Below, one piece after another: positions 40,701 to 47,114 of a DNA stretch of 64,000 nucleotides; position 1 is the first letter of the stretch, and every line of letters begins with the position of its first letter. Location: positions 124,001 to 188,000 of the forward strand of contig JAMKCH010001667.1 of NCBI GenBank assembly GCA_023653785.1, written 5' to 3'. The notes under the pieces are model-generated. The model was not told the DNA's origin. It did no database searches and saw only the letters and a program-made list of their open reading frames with translations. Source of the stretch: Ophioderma brevispina (lineage: Eukaryota > Echinodermata > Ophiuroidea > Amphilepidida > Ophiodermatidae). The translations under genes were made by a program, and so were the position numbers.

Positions 40701-43700
40701 CGGCCCGCACGCCAAAGTTTGTGGGTTCGAGCCCCGCTGGGGTCAATGTGTTTCGCCCTTGAGTAAGGCGCTTTACCTCAATTACTCCTCTCTACCCAGG
40801 TGCATAAATGGGTACCGGCATTATTCAATGCTGGGAAGGTAACAGACTCGCTGCAGATGAGGTGTGGCGATCCCACTACAGCAACATTATATGGTGGAGT
40901 CTGGCCCAATCGCTTCGAAAGAGAGATGGGCACTCCGTTCCTGTGTACACAGGTCCGTCCCCTTTACCATTTAGACTAGCCAGCTACCTCAATCCAAAGA
41001 GGCTCACATGAAATTCTTCTCCCAAAATTTACAGACTCCCTGATATAGTTGACTAACACCAGCATTATTTCCTTATCAGGTTACCCTACCTGAGCTAACC
41101 CCAGCTGGATATGCAGTGTTGACTGTCAATGCCACTGATTTAGACATAGGACTGAATGCAGACATAGCATACAGCATGGGAGTTGCACCAGTGCAGGGTT
41201 TCACCATTGATCGTATCACAGGTGAGTAATAATGTAATAGCTGGAGAGGGGGAATAATTACATTATACCCTTCACATCTACTCTTTATAATGTGGTTTAT
41301 TCTGTTAATGGAATAAAGCACATGATACAGAAGGTGTGAAGGGTGTAATGATTTATGCCAAAGTAGCATAGCAATTAAAGGTGGGTGACCCGATCGACAA
41401 CCTCGTCACTTTACTCCATCAAAATGGAGATTTTGGTATCAGAAGAAAGTTCATATTTTTTTTCATTACCCCAGTGAAATTTTAGGCCCAGGAAATGTTT
41501 CCTTTGATTTTATGAACAAAAACGTCTCATAAGTGTGGTGTACCACATCTATTAACACACACTGTTTATAGGCCAATTTAGTACACATTTTTGCTCCTAC
41601 TATCCAAACGGCTGGGCCGATTGAACTCAAAATTTGTAATCACATGTTTTAGGTGATATGCTTCCATGTGAAGGATAAAACATAAAAATTTGGATCATGA
41701 TTGGGTCACCCACCTTTAAGATGAGTGTTGTATTATATAAGAGTATGCATTTATTTAAAGGTGTGGTAAAGAAGTGTGTAGTCCACATATTGATACAAAG
41801 AGGAGGAATTCTTTAAAAGAGGCCTAAGGGCATGTTTAGAATTTTTTTAACCATTTTTTTTCACATTTAGAATGCTTACCAATGTATTAAATCACACATG
41901 AAGTGAATAAACCAAAAACAGTGTGTTATGTGATAAAAGATGATTTAGTATTTTCAGTTGTGTGCAACAGAAAATCCAAGCATGCTTTTCAAAAGGGGCT
42001 GATTAGAACAGTGGGCAATTTCAAAACTTAGTTTTTGGTTTTCCTTTGTACTTGTTCATTAAACTTTTCAAATGGTGTTGGTAGATGTTCTACAACAAAA
42101 TCAAGTGCAAATTTAGAGAAATTTGTATCCTCAAAAAATCTTATATCCCTTTTTTTTTCATAACATTCTGAAAAATCACAGATTTGGGGTTTTCCAGAAT
42201 TCAGAGTTGCCAATGAGTTATTTAGTCTGTAAAATTCATTGTCCATGCTAAATTTGATAAAAGTTTGATTTACAAATTCAACACTTTTTATTTTATTATC
42301 TTACAGGTGCAATTTCTACCAACCAAACTATTGAATTCAACCCAGCTCAGCCAATCATACAACTGGTTGTCACGGCAGCAGACCACGGTAATCCGCCCCT
42401 GTCATCAGTAGTGGCAGTCCGCATTCAGATCACTGACATCAACAACAATGCACCAGAGTTTACACAAGAGATATATCCGGCCTCTGTGGATGAAGATGCC
42501 CTCGTTGGCCACATTGTGACGACTGTTCTCGCAACGGATCTCGACCCATCGCACGACAATCAAAAGATCGACTACAGTATCATCAGTGGGAATGAAGCGG
42601 AGAAATTTCAAATTTCAGCAGATACGGGTGATATTGTGGTCGTCAATGGTCTCGATAGGGAAACTGTGCCTTGGTATTCCCTTACAATACTTGCTTCTGA
42701 CCGCGGCACTCCACAGCGTAACGCAACAGCAGAAGTCGTTATTACTGTACGCGATGTCAACGACCACGCTCCTGTTTTTGATCAAACGGAATATGTCGCC
42801 ACTGTCAGCGAATTGGCCCCGATCAACACTACTGTTGTCAAAGTGTTTGCAAGTGATAACGACGATGGTCGAAATGCAGAAGTGCGTTATGAAATCAAGT
42901 CTGGAAATGACCTGGACATGTTTAAAATTGACTCCATCACTGGCGAGATAACCGTTGGTGGCACTCTCGACCACGACAAGGTACCTATAGTGCGTATATC
43001 CGTTCGTGCGACAGATCGTAGCCTTGAAAATCCTCAGAACAGTGTTGTGACAGTCACCATTAATGTCACAGATGAAAATGATAATAAACCTTATTTCCCA
43101 GTCATGATGTATCTGGAACGCCTCGCTGAAAACTCGCCAGTTGGTACACTGGTCTTCACAGCTCATGCTATTGACAAAGACACCGGGGAGTACGGACAGC
43201 TGACATACTCCATAGCAGATGGCAGTGGACAAGACTTCTTTGACATTGATCCGTCAACTGGAGAAGTCACAACACTTGCTGTGTTTGATTTTGAAATGGT
43301 AGATGAATACCGGTTACTTATCCGTGCCGTTGATCCAGGCGGCCAATCGGTTGCAGTTCAAGCAGAAGTTGAGATCACTGGCAGAGATGAGTTTTCACCA
43401 GCCTTTGACAAACAAAACTACAAATTTTCTGTTCCCAAAGATGCCAAAATGGGCACTTCAATTGGGCAAGTGCATGCCAGTGACGCTGATAAAGGCGACG
43501 ACGGTGAAGTGGTGTATAGCTTTGTGAATGAGCAGGATTATTTTGCTATAAATGACACAACAGGCATCATAACAGTAAAGAAGAGCTTGCCGAGTCGCGA
43601 GCGTCAAAAACGCGATGTTGGTGCAGGCCATTATCGTAATAGGCGGGCCACAAATGATACGTTCTCTTTGCGTATAAGAGCCAGATCAAAACAGGAAAAT

Positions 43701-44974
43701 TCCCTCGAAGCGTATGTATCAACTGTGATAAGTGTTGGCCCTGGCTCGGGCACTGGTGGTCTTATAGGATCACCAAATAGTGTGACGCTAATTCTAGTCA
43801 TTATCATTCCGTTATTCATTATTCTACTGATAATTCTAATCATTCTAATATTTGTGATCAAGAGGCGTCGCCACCGGAACGAAGAGAGGGAGCCCAAACC
43901 GGAACGCTCTATGTCACCGCCATCGTACGATGCCACGTTTGATCCAGTTGAAATGGCACCTCACGCGATGGTTAACCATGGTTTAAGCATGACGCCAGAT
44001 CAGCATCTTATGTATTCACAAAATGGGTTGTATCGTCTGCCACCTGGTGCCAACAGCTCAATGGAAGTCGGTCACTTGACAAGAACTGATATATCAGATC
44101 AGAGTAACTCTGCGTCCAGTGGGCGTGGCTCAACAACAGTTGAAGATGAAGAAATACGCAGAATAAATGAACGTACTGTCTCCCCAGATGCTAAAAACCT
44201 CAGGTCAAAAGTGATAGACTCGGGCATACAACAGGATCACGATGATGGTATGTCATTCCGCGAAACAGAAACTGATTTTATGCATTCGCATGGAAAAGAA
44301 AGCATGGCAGAAATGATGCAAAGTGCCAGCGTAGAAAGCATGCATGTGTTTGGGGATGAGGGTGGTGGGGAGGCAGGAGGTGGAGTAGACATTGGTAACC
44401 TCATTTATGCCAAGCTAGATGAGGTAGGAGCAGAGGAAGATGATGCCATCATGGATGGCACAAGAGCATTTGGTTTTACAGATGAAGGCCAGCCTTCAAT
44501 GGGTGGCTCGTTAAGCTCCATTGTAAATAGCGATGAAGAACTCTCGGGAGCTAACATAATGGACATTTATTAGACTGGGGACCTCATCCCCCTCTTGCAC
44601 CCGTCCTTTGAAGAAATCGCATTATTAAAAGACGACACCATTGCAAGAAAAACGTAGATCACCACAGACCAAAAAACATTCAACCTAAACACCCACATAC
44701 ACCCGCCTCCTTTACTGACAGACCGCCCTCAGGGACCAATCAAACCAGTAGCGCCTGTCGCCATGACACCTCAAATGGTCTCAATGCACGTCTGCCTCGC
44801 TCTCCAATTACAAATGAAAGTGCCTTCTCTCCCCACAGCGTGTCACCCGACCTGACTCCTGACCTCTCACCTTTAGTACCGGGGTCACCGTCAATCACAG
44901 CACAGCGAGGGGCGGGTGGGGGGGGGGTCCCAGTTAGCAAAACAAATGGATTCTACCTGTGCATAACACATTAG
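19478..44974 (+). CDS. dchs: Dachsous-like giant cadherin, 5'-incomplete, 18 exons in window
   Basis: This is a single-pass plasma-membrane cadherin. Family knowledge: Dachsous binds the giant cadherin Fat on neighbouring cells, and the pair controls planar cell polarity and Hippo-linked growth. Seen here: about 21 EC repeats with DxNDN-type linkers and DRE and A.D.D motifs, a transmembrane helix (43782-43859), and a tail with SASSGRGS (44109-44132), EEIRRINE (44148-44171) and SDEELSG (44529-44549). After frame changes the tail continues with LLDWGP and RSPITNESA, which I recall as matching vertebrate Dachsous tails. Exons: 19478-19754, 21065-21208, 26160-26399, 26864-27855, 28585-28855, 29634-~30605, ~31309-31549, 32358-32492, 33461-33670, 34246-34618, 35517-35765, 36487-36626, 37205-37417, 38087-38319, 38615-38897, 39522-39808, 41080-41221, 42307-44573 (continuing out of frame to ~44974). 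Undamaged junctions are phase-consistent. About 2,550-2,680 residues are covered; vertebrate relatives have about 3,300 residues and 27 ECs, so the N-terminus lies upstream. Frames are broken in exons 4-7 and in the tail. Confidence 0.9.
19755..21064 (+). other. Intron 1 of window
   Basis: This intron is bounded by GTAAAA and CTTCAG. It is AT-rich; a weak inverted similarity between about 20435-20450 and 20685-20700 (CATCATGATG) is the only structure noticed. Confidence 0.8.
21065..21208 (+). CDS. Dachsous exon 2 of window
   Basis: This 144-bp exon lies between CTTCAG and ACAG|GTCAGT and is phase 1 at both ends. It encodes VDIDEGSDIG through FTINRNTG, the N-terminal half of an EC repeat with the A.D.DSG-type calcium motif (AKDSDSGQYG). 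It joins in frame to 26160, completing NTG-TITLAGTLDRD. Confidence 0.92.
21209..26159 (+). other. Intron 2 of window
   Basis: The intron is 4.95 kb, bounded by GTCAGT and TATACAG. It contains one TTAA-flanked MITE (24286-24645). Open frames up to 124 codons on either strand show no recognisable domain. Confidence 0.8.
24286..24645 (-). mobile_element. TTAA-flanked MITE, family B, copy 1
   Basis: The terminal inverted repeats are AGGTGCAATGAGAGATTT at the left and AAATCTCTCGTTGCACT at the right, with TTAA at 24286-24289. The interior matches the 47115-47467 copy in reverse orientation, for example around the AAAGCTTTACACCAGTGC segment. There is no coding capacity. Confidence 0.7.
26160..26399 (+). 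CDS. Dachsous exon 3 of window
   Basis: This 240-bp phase 1-1 exon follows TATACAG and ends at CCAG|GTTAGT. It completes one EC repeat (TLDRDVRAMHLLEVMATDGGG), then crosses an unusual linker, VVGPDDSPP, instead of DxNDNxP. It starts the next repeat, VFELSRYNFEVQENA. Confidence 0.92.
26400..26863 (+). other. Intron 3 of window
   Basis: The intron is bounded by GTTAGT and CATTACAG. Nothing else is recognised in it. Confidence 0.75.
26864..27855 (+). CDS. Dachsous exon 4 of window, about 4 EC segments, frame broken many times
   Basis: The acceptor is CATTACAG and the donor CTCAG|GTAAGA. The frame is clean up to VNIT (about 27049), then cadherin sequence continues in changing frames. Recognisable pieces are DVN then RPQF (27055-27095), IATARDHDSGE (27140-27172), NGVVRYRLVENPG with RVTGQFTLE (27174-27258), YEIKVQAYDRGESG (27288-27330), VEATDNDRGKNARITYTL (about 27457-27511) and YHFSLDENMAP (about 27709-27742), ending with NFDSTQ at the donor. 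At least eight frame changes are needed. No internal intron is evident. Consensus indels are more likely than pseudogenisation, because the surrounding splice sites and phases are intact. Confidence 0.75.
27856..28584 (+). other. Intron 4 of window
   Basis: The intron is bounded by GTAAGA and AAATCCAG and is AT-rich. No repeat or gene is recognised. Confidence 0.7.
28585..28855 (+). CDS. Dachsous exon 5 of window, frame broken
   Basis: The acceptor is AAATCCAG and the donor CGAG|GTTAGT. Pieces in different frames give STDRETTYY, then AYDNG(T)PPHT, EIYIN, LNDNPP, SHADRYVVLSKESSP, HDPDSGLNGEIVFSISRG. This order is right for the end of one EC repeat, a linker and the start of the next. The last frame is phase 1, as needed to join 29634 (SRG-TSKFSIDPNTG). 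Confidence 0.72.
28856..29633 (+). other. Intron 5 of window with C/A homopolymers
   Basis: The intron is bounded by GTTAGT and TTTTTACAG. It contains a C run followed directly by an A run (about 29300-29330), a place where consensus length is unreliable. No gene is seen. Confidence 0.7.
29634..30605 (+). CDS. Dachsous exon 6 of window, several EC repeats, frame broken
   Basis: The acceptor is TTTTTACAG. The exon reads TSKFSIDPNTG...LDRETQQ...ATDRGSPP...VEDINDH cleanly to about 29810. Restoring one C in the short C run near 29809-29812 would keep the frame into PQAENRTYLFTVEENTPP. A further single-base change near 30027 leads to YQLTVFVEDSG, then FVDLNDNAPEFTEDPV. Later frames give FSAHDVDL, NCMVRYSIQTDQSTFEIDPVSG and AVDGDAGENGRLIYEV. 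The 3' boundary is uncertain: homology fades near 30605 and no strong donor is visible there. Confidence 0.7.
30606..31308 (+). other. Intron 6 of window, limits uncertain
   Basis: Cadherin homology stops near 30605 and resumes near 31309. No convincing donor lies at the left edge, so the boundary may be shifted by local sequence errors. No other structure is seen. Confidence 0.5.
31309..31549 (+). CDS. Dachsous exon 7 of window, frame broken
   Basis: Translated pieces include YGTIGPLL, HERHYNLNITASDHGIS, VINVEDVN, PHFEPSVYEMNITEF and VGDSG. They are ordered as the end of one EC repeat, a linker and the start of the next. The donor ACTCAG|GTAAGC is good, and its phase (TCA G) joins 32358 as SGINGEITYEI. 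The acceptor is only approximate, among the GAG repeats at 31302-31309. Confidence 0.65.
31550..32357 (+). other. Intron 7 of window
   Basis: The intron is bounded by GTAAGC and TGTACAG. It has a short palindrome (GCCAGCATAGCTGGC, about 31862) and a TATG-rich stretch; no gene is seen. Confidence 0.7.
32358..32492 (+). CDS. Dachsous exon 8 of window
   Basis: This 135-bp phase 1-1 exon lies between TGTACAG and CACAG|GTAAGG. It encodes INGEITYEIPLG, FSIDSSTGVI and AELDREMISAYVLT, the core of an EC repeat with the DRE calcium ligands. The following intron carries a 42-bp minisatellite. Confidence 0.93.
32662..33281 (+). repeat. 42-bp minisatellite, 15 copies, inside an intron
   Basis: Each unit contains GTCAAACCATTGTGGACTG followed by TAGTTTGACCGACA. 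The phase is 42 bp throughout except for one extra base near 33110 (GATCCGAC). GTCAAAC and GTTTGAC within each unit are inverted, so each copy can form a small stem. As 42 is a multiple of three, both strands show long open frames that are artefacts. It lies between exons 32358-32492 and 33461-33670. Confidence 0.95.
33461..33670 (+). CDS. Dachsous exon 9 of window
   Basis: This 210-bp phase 1-1 exon follows CTTTACAG and precedes CATAG|GTATGT. It encodes VYAKDGAYPARYDVAT, the linker VADDNDHSPVF, and the start of the next repeat, YPLSLPENQAPS to MLSYTII. Confidence 0.94.
33671..34245 (+). other. Intron 9 of window
   Basis: The intron is bounded by GTATGT and TCTACAG. Nothing else is recognised. 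Confidence 0.8.
34246..34618 (+). CDS. Dachsous exon 10 of window
   Basis: This 373-bp exon (phase 1 in, phase 2 out) follows TCTACAG. It completes an EC repeat (LNPTTGQLSTVGPLDREEAAEY), has the linker TDQNDNDPEF, and encodes most of the next repeat up to IDASTGHITTAG. The donor is placed at GCAGG|GTGTGT because that gives the phase needed to join TFDYERETSY at 35517. Confidence 0.92.
34619..35516 (+). other. Intron 10 of window
   Basis: The intron is bounded by GTGTGT and ATACAG. It has a loosely repeated ATGCATACATTGTTTC motif (35041-35093) and TCAGGATTTTT repeats (about 35196-35310). No gene is seen. Confidence 0.75.
35517..35765 (+). CDS. Dachsous exon 11 of window
   Basis: This 249-bp exon (phase 2 to phase 2) lies between ATACAG and TTCAG|GTGGGT. 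It encodes TFDYERETSYTIEVKATDGG, the linker IDENDNAPIL, and ISIGTGSGAYVTTVTAEDKD, the start of the next repeat. An (ACAT)n tract begins 17 bp beyond the donor. Confidence 0.93.
35782..35811 (+). repeat. (ACAT)n microsatellite
   Basis: About seven tandem ACAT units start 17 bp downstream of the exon 11 donor. Confidence 0.9.
36048..36110 (+). repeat. Dispersed repeat fragment shared with 60207-60265
   Basis: ACTGCATGTTGAAGGATGTG and GTGGCAG, with ATTCATCCCAA nearby, are found here. The same block occurs in inverted orientation at 60207-60265, next to the foldback there. It is probably a fragment of an unclassified transposable element lying in intron 11. Confidence 0.55.
36487..36626 (+). CDS. 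Dachsous exon 12 of window
   Basis: This 140-bp exon (phase 2 in, phase 1 out) follows TTTTCAG and ends at TACAG|GTATGT. It encodes FGETSSEFTIVADTGVILT and MEVIAFDLGTPPQSST. This is a divergent EC repeat in which the usual LDRE is replaced by SMNTDMVYRM. Confidence 0.9.
36725..37070 (-). mobile_element. tRNA-derived SINE (family 2) in intron 12
   Basis: On the minus strand an A box TGGTCCAGTGG (37046-37056) and a B box GAGTTCGAGCCC (36993-37004) are spaced as in a tRNA promoter. The tail carries GCGCTTTGAGCC and GGATAAAGCGCC and ends in an ATT-rich run. The tRNA-like head is shared with 40670-40975. Confidence 0.75.
37205..37417 (+). CDS. Dachsous exon 13 of window
   Basis: This 213-bp phase 1-1 exon lies between TTCCAG and GATG|GTGAGA. 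It encodes IVEVRVGDTPSATLEF, where the linker lacks the DxNDN signature. The acidic stretch GVDEDEDDN and FRIASGNENNAFGI follow. It joins 38087 in frame. Confidence 0.9.
37577..37916 (+). mobile_element. TTAA-flanked MITE, family A, copy 1 (intron 13)
   Basis: TTAA occurs at 37577-37580 and 37913-37916. The inverted termini are imperfect (AGGGCCATGGTCC at the left, GGGTCATCCCCCT at the right). The interior matches 47561-47864 in reverse and 41375-41719 in part, as in TTTGGTATCAGAAGAAAG. It has no coding capacity. Confidence 0.75.
38087..38319 (+). CDS. Dachsous exon 14 of window
   Basis: This 233-bp exon (phase 1 in, phase 0 out) follows AAACAG and ends at ATACAG|GTACAG. It encodes SAVLIVSDSSTLDYETNPT, the canonical linker RDANDNAPHF, and YTTSVWESHNAGIFVIQ, the beginning of the next repeat. 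Confidence 0.92.
38615..38897 (+). CDS. Dachsous exon 15 of window
   Basis: This 283-bp exon (phase 0 in, phase 1 out) follows CTCTTAG and ends at GAAA|GTAAGT. It encodes VSATDADSGANSQIRYSI, LDQLTGIL, LDREIRDSY, VDGGSP and the linker VDTNDNRPSF, then VTKNE. Its final A can join either 39141 or 39522, because both copies of the next exon begin in the same phase. Confidence 0.94.
39141..39357 (+). pseudogene. Truncated tandem copy of Dachsous exon 16
   Basis: The acceptor ATTTACAG and about 217 bp of coding sequence match the exon at 39522 with roughly nine substitutions (about 4%). Protein differences are few: PSGN versus PNGN, and RETRD versus RESTD. The copy stops at TDQ and runs into an A tract; it lacks the linker and the donor. 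The flanking intron is also duplicated, with an offset of about 381 bp. It could be a real partial exon duplication or a second haplotype joined in series. Without a donor it should be skipped, allowing 38897 to splice to 39522. Confidence 0.8.
39522..39808 (+). CDS. Dachsous exon 16 of window (complete copy)
   Basis: This 287-bp exon (phase 1 in, phase 0 out) follows ATTTACAG and ends at TATCAG|GTGAGT. It encodes LEVGSEIATLTASDADTNP, FSIDQYSGTI, EALDRESTDRYEV, the linker QDENDNIPAF, and DQQSYQ. It joins 41080 as SYQ-VTLPELTPAGYAV. Confidence 0.93.
39809..41079 (+). other. Intron 16 of window
   Basis: The intron is bounded by GTGAGT and TTATCAG. It contains C homopolymers (about 39933-39951 and 40116-40141), where length is doubtful, and a SINE at 40670-40975. 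No gene is seen. Confidence 0.8.
40670..40975 (+). mobile_element. tRNA-derived SINE (family 2 head, different tail) in intron 16
   Basis: The A box TGGTCCAGTGG (40681-40691) and B box GGTTCGAGCCC (40724-40734) sit in a tRNA-like head followed by GCTGGGGTCAATGTGTTTCG. The head matches the SINE at 36725-37070, but the downstream body (GGTGCATAAATGGGTACCGG and onward) is different. Confidence 0.75.
41080..41221 (+). CDS. Dachsous exon 17 of window
   Basis: This 142-bp exon (phase 0 in, phase 1 out) lies between TTATCAG and CACAG|GTGAGT. It encodes VTLPELTPAGYAVLTV, NATDLDIGLNADIAYSM and FTIDRITG. A foldback element begins 30 bp after its donor. Confidence 0.93.
41251..41358 (+). mobile_element. 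Foldback element, family F, copy 1 (intron 17)
   Basis: Arms AATAATTACATTATACCC and GGGTGTAATGATTTATGCC flank a palindromic core, GTTTATTCTGTTAATGGAATAAAG. The same arms and core occur at 56252-56357. Confidence 0.7.
41375..41719 (+). mobile_element. TTAA-flanked MITE, family A, copy 2 (intron 17)
   Basis: TTAA occurs at 41375-41378 and 41716-41719. The inverted termini are near perfect: AGGTGGGTGACCCGATC at the left and GATTGGGTCACCCACCT at the right. The interior shares TTTGGTATCAGAAGAAAG with 37577-37916. The TTAA target duplication is like that of piggyBac-type transposases. Confidence 0.8.
42307..44573 (+). CDS. Dachsous terminal exon: last EC repeats, TM helix and cytoplasmic tail
   Basis: The exon follows CTTACAG and is open for 754 codons. 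It holds the end of one repeat (linker TDINNNAPEF), then repeats starting at EFTQEIYPASV, PVFDQTEYVATV, YFPVMMYLERL and AFDKQNYKFSV. The last repeat is divergent and contains RQKR (43602-43613) and RNRR (43635-43646). A GSGTGG linker and a 26-residue hydrophobic helix (43782-43859) follow, with a stop-transfer KRRRHR. The tail has PPSYDATFDP, SASSGRGS and EEIRRINE. The in-frame TAG at 44571 interrupts a conserved motif (SDEELSG...LLDWGP), so it is probably not the native end. Confidence 0.93.
44550..44974 (+). CDS. Out-of-frame continuation of the Dachsous cytoplasmic C-terminus
   Basis: After SDEELSG the conserved sequence moves frames. HLLDWGPHPPLAPV is at 44564-44605 in the frame one base back. 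FEEIALLKDDTIA is at 44607-44645 in the original frame again, and HPPPLLTDRP at about 44697-44726 in that frame. ARLPRSPITNESAFSPHS then reads from 44786 in the shifted frame, with SPDLTPDLSPLVPGSP, ending at TAG 44972-44974. By recollection, vertebrate Dachsous tails carry the same ordered blocks. A G run at 44928-44937 could hide another indel, so the final residues are uncertain. At least three single-base changes would be needed. Confidence 0.75.
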
Positions 44975-45056
44975 GGGGAGGAGCTCAGGGTCAAGGACTA
45001 ACAGCACTCCTCAAATCTGCAAGAGCAGTTATACTGCCGTTGCTGCTGTGTGTGGC

Positions 45057-45068
45057 AATAAAAATAAA
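45057..45068 (+). promoter_or_regulatory. Two adjacent AATAAA polyadenylation signals
   Basis: AATAAA occurs at 45057-45062 and again at 45063-45068, about 85 bp after the inferred true stop. These are plausible cleavage signals for the Dachsous transcript; the cleavage site itself cannot be seen. Confidence 0.55.
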
Positions 45069-45657
45069 GCAATGAAGAAGAGATACAAATCATAGTACTT
45101 GTGTGGTTTATAATTACAGGAAAGCTCATTTGTGGTTGCTCCCAAGATATTTTGATTAAAAGTAATAGTTTTGGGGCTTACAAATGAGATTTTCTCTAAT
45201 GTTCAAGGTCTTTGTGCTTCCATTTTTGTTTGTGTGGTAGCTGATGGTTTTATATTGTTTTTTCATTAAATGAAGTTTTAATGTTTAATTATCAGCAATT
45301 CAACTCAATTTTTGTGTAACACCCATCCACTAAACATTTCCATTGGTATTCATTATTTTGATGACATTTTTTTAAAATACGGTACATTGCTGATATTCCA
45401 AAGGTAGTTCTAACTTTAGACCTTGGGTTTTATCAGGGTTAATCCTTTCTGAATTAACTTTTTTTTCAATATAGATAGCATATGCCCTGAAAGTTTTTAT
45501 TCTGTATAGGTTAGACACGTTCTCAAGGACGGGTCGTTTTTTCACTCTATGACACATACTTTCAAAGGAATATTGAAAGAAAAAAAGTCCATGCATGAAG
45601 TACTAATCCCTAGTTTACCCCTTGGTCAACAGTTTAAGGTCCATTCACATTTCACTC

Positions 45658-45804
45658 CAATGGCAGGGCAGTGAAAATGGGTGAAGACCATCTCTGACCC
45701 TCTCTGACTCAACACGGCAGCAGCGCAATGCAATTGAACTGACCAGTTGTTGCTGTGTTGAGTCAGAGATGGTTTTTCATCCATTTTCACTGCAACTGCC
45801 ATTG
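45658..45804. repeat. Foldback element
   Basis: The left arm (CAATGGCAGGGCAGTGAAAA, then CATCTCTGAC and CTGACTCAACA) pairs with the right arm (TGTTGAGTCAGAGATGG, then CCATTTTCACTGCAACTGCC). The whole segment is an imperfect hairpin of about 147 bp. Confidence 0.75.
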
Positions 45805-45980
45805 CCGTGAAGTATGTATAGACTTTATTCTACAACTAATAAAATGCACATTCCTATTACCGTCTGGCTGCCCATTATTGAAAATGGAGCATTCTGATTG
45901 GTCATTTTACTGCCCATTATCTGCAACTAAGGGGTCGCATACATTTTCTTATAAATCAAGATGTTTTAGGTAATACGACT

Positions 45981-46139
45981 AGAAATAAAGGGTTTGCAGT
46001 ATATCTATGGACTCATAATGTATCTTCGGCCGGAAAAACTTAAAAATAATGGCTCGGCTGCGCCTCGCATTATTTAGTTTTTCCGACCTCGGACACATTA
46101 TCCGCCCATAAACGATACTGCATCACCCCTTTATTTCTC
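45981..46139. repeat. Foldback element
   Basis: AGAAATAAAGGGTTTGCAGTAT pairs with ATACTGCATCACCCCTTTATTTCT, and inner segments (CATAATGTATCTTCGG, GGAAAAACTTAAAAATAATG) pair with their counterparts on the right. It is a near full-length hairpin. Confidence 0.75.
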
Positions 46140-46306
46140 TTAATTAGCAAGTGGAATTTTTCTACATAAATTGGAAGTGCAGTTAATAGAGTGCAACATT
46201 GTCAATCAGTTGTTAAAGATAGCAAAGGATAGATGTGTAGATCTGATTTGGAAAATCAATGGGCTTGATATGTTTCATTTTGGTAATGAATCCAAATGTA
46301 TTCTGC

Positions 46307-46400
46307 ATTCAAACTTGCATGTAATTTACATGTGACTTGCTTGTCACACACATGCAACATGTGAGTTACATGTGAATTACATGTGAGCACTTGCAGTTTG
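46307..46400. repeat. Imperfect foldback with internal ACATGTGA repeats
   Basis: TTCAAACTTGCATGTAATTT at the left pairs loosely with GTGAATTACATGTGAGCACTTGCAGTTTGAA at the right. GTGARTTACAT is repeated in tandem in the interior. Confidence 0.55.
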
Positions 46401-47114
46401 AAAAGGAATTTGCACCTAGGATATTTGACTCCCATCATAATCTTGAAAGAGAAAAAGTGGTATAGAAAAGAGCACCAATTTGCACTAACCTAATTACCCT
46501 TTCAAATGTCATTGTTTGTTAACATACTTGTCTTCCATTAATTACTGGGGTTTTTGTTCAGTTACTATATCAACTTGAACTTAAAAAATTAAAATAACAA
46601 ACAATGTCTCATTTTATTAGTATTCAACCAGGACCTGGCCATCAGATCACCCTATAGTAATGGTCTTTAACAGTTGTACTTAAAAAAAATGATACACAAA
46701 AATTAGCTTTTGTGCCAAGAGCTACAGCTCTATTTTCCTTTTCTTTAAGGTTAAATGTGTAGTCTGAGGGGTGTGTATATGTGTGTATACAGAGAGAAAG
46801 CATTTTATTTGTAAATATTTGAATTGCAATATGTAAAAATGATGATGATGCTATTGTGGTGTTGAGAGTATTACAGAAAGTGGCCAGTGAATGCTGAAGT
46901 GTGTTGGCTAAGACAAAACAGCAGACCATGTTGAAGCTTGGTATTAAAATGGTGACTAACAGTTGATATTTACAGCAAAACTTATTAAGTTGTCTTATTA
47001 GGTACAAATGTTTGAAGTGTATGGCATTTATTTTAGCCTTATTTTCTGTTGCATCAAGAGCCAGAGGGTGTACTGAGACCATCCCACAATGCACCTGTAT
47101 TGGGAAATTTCATC

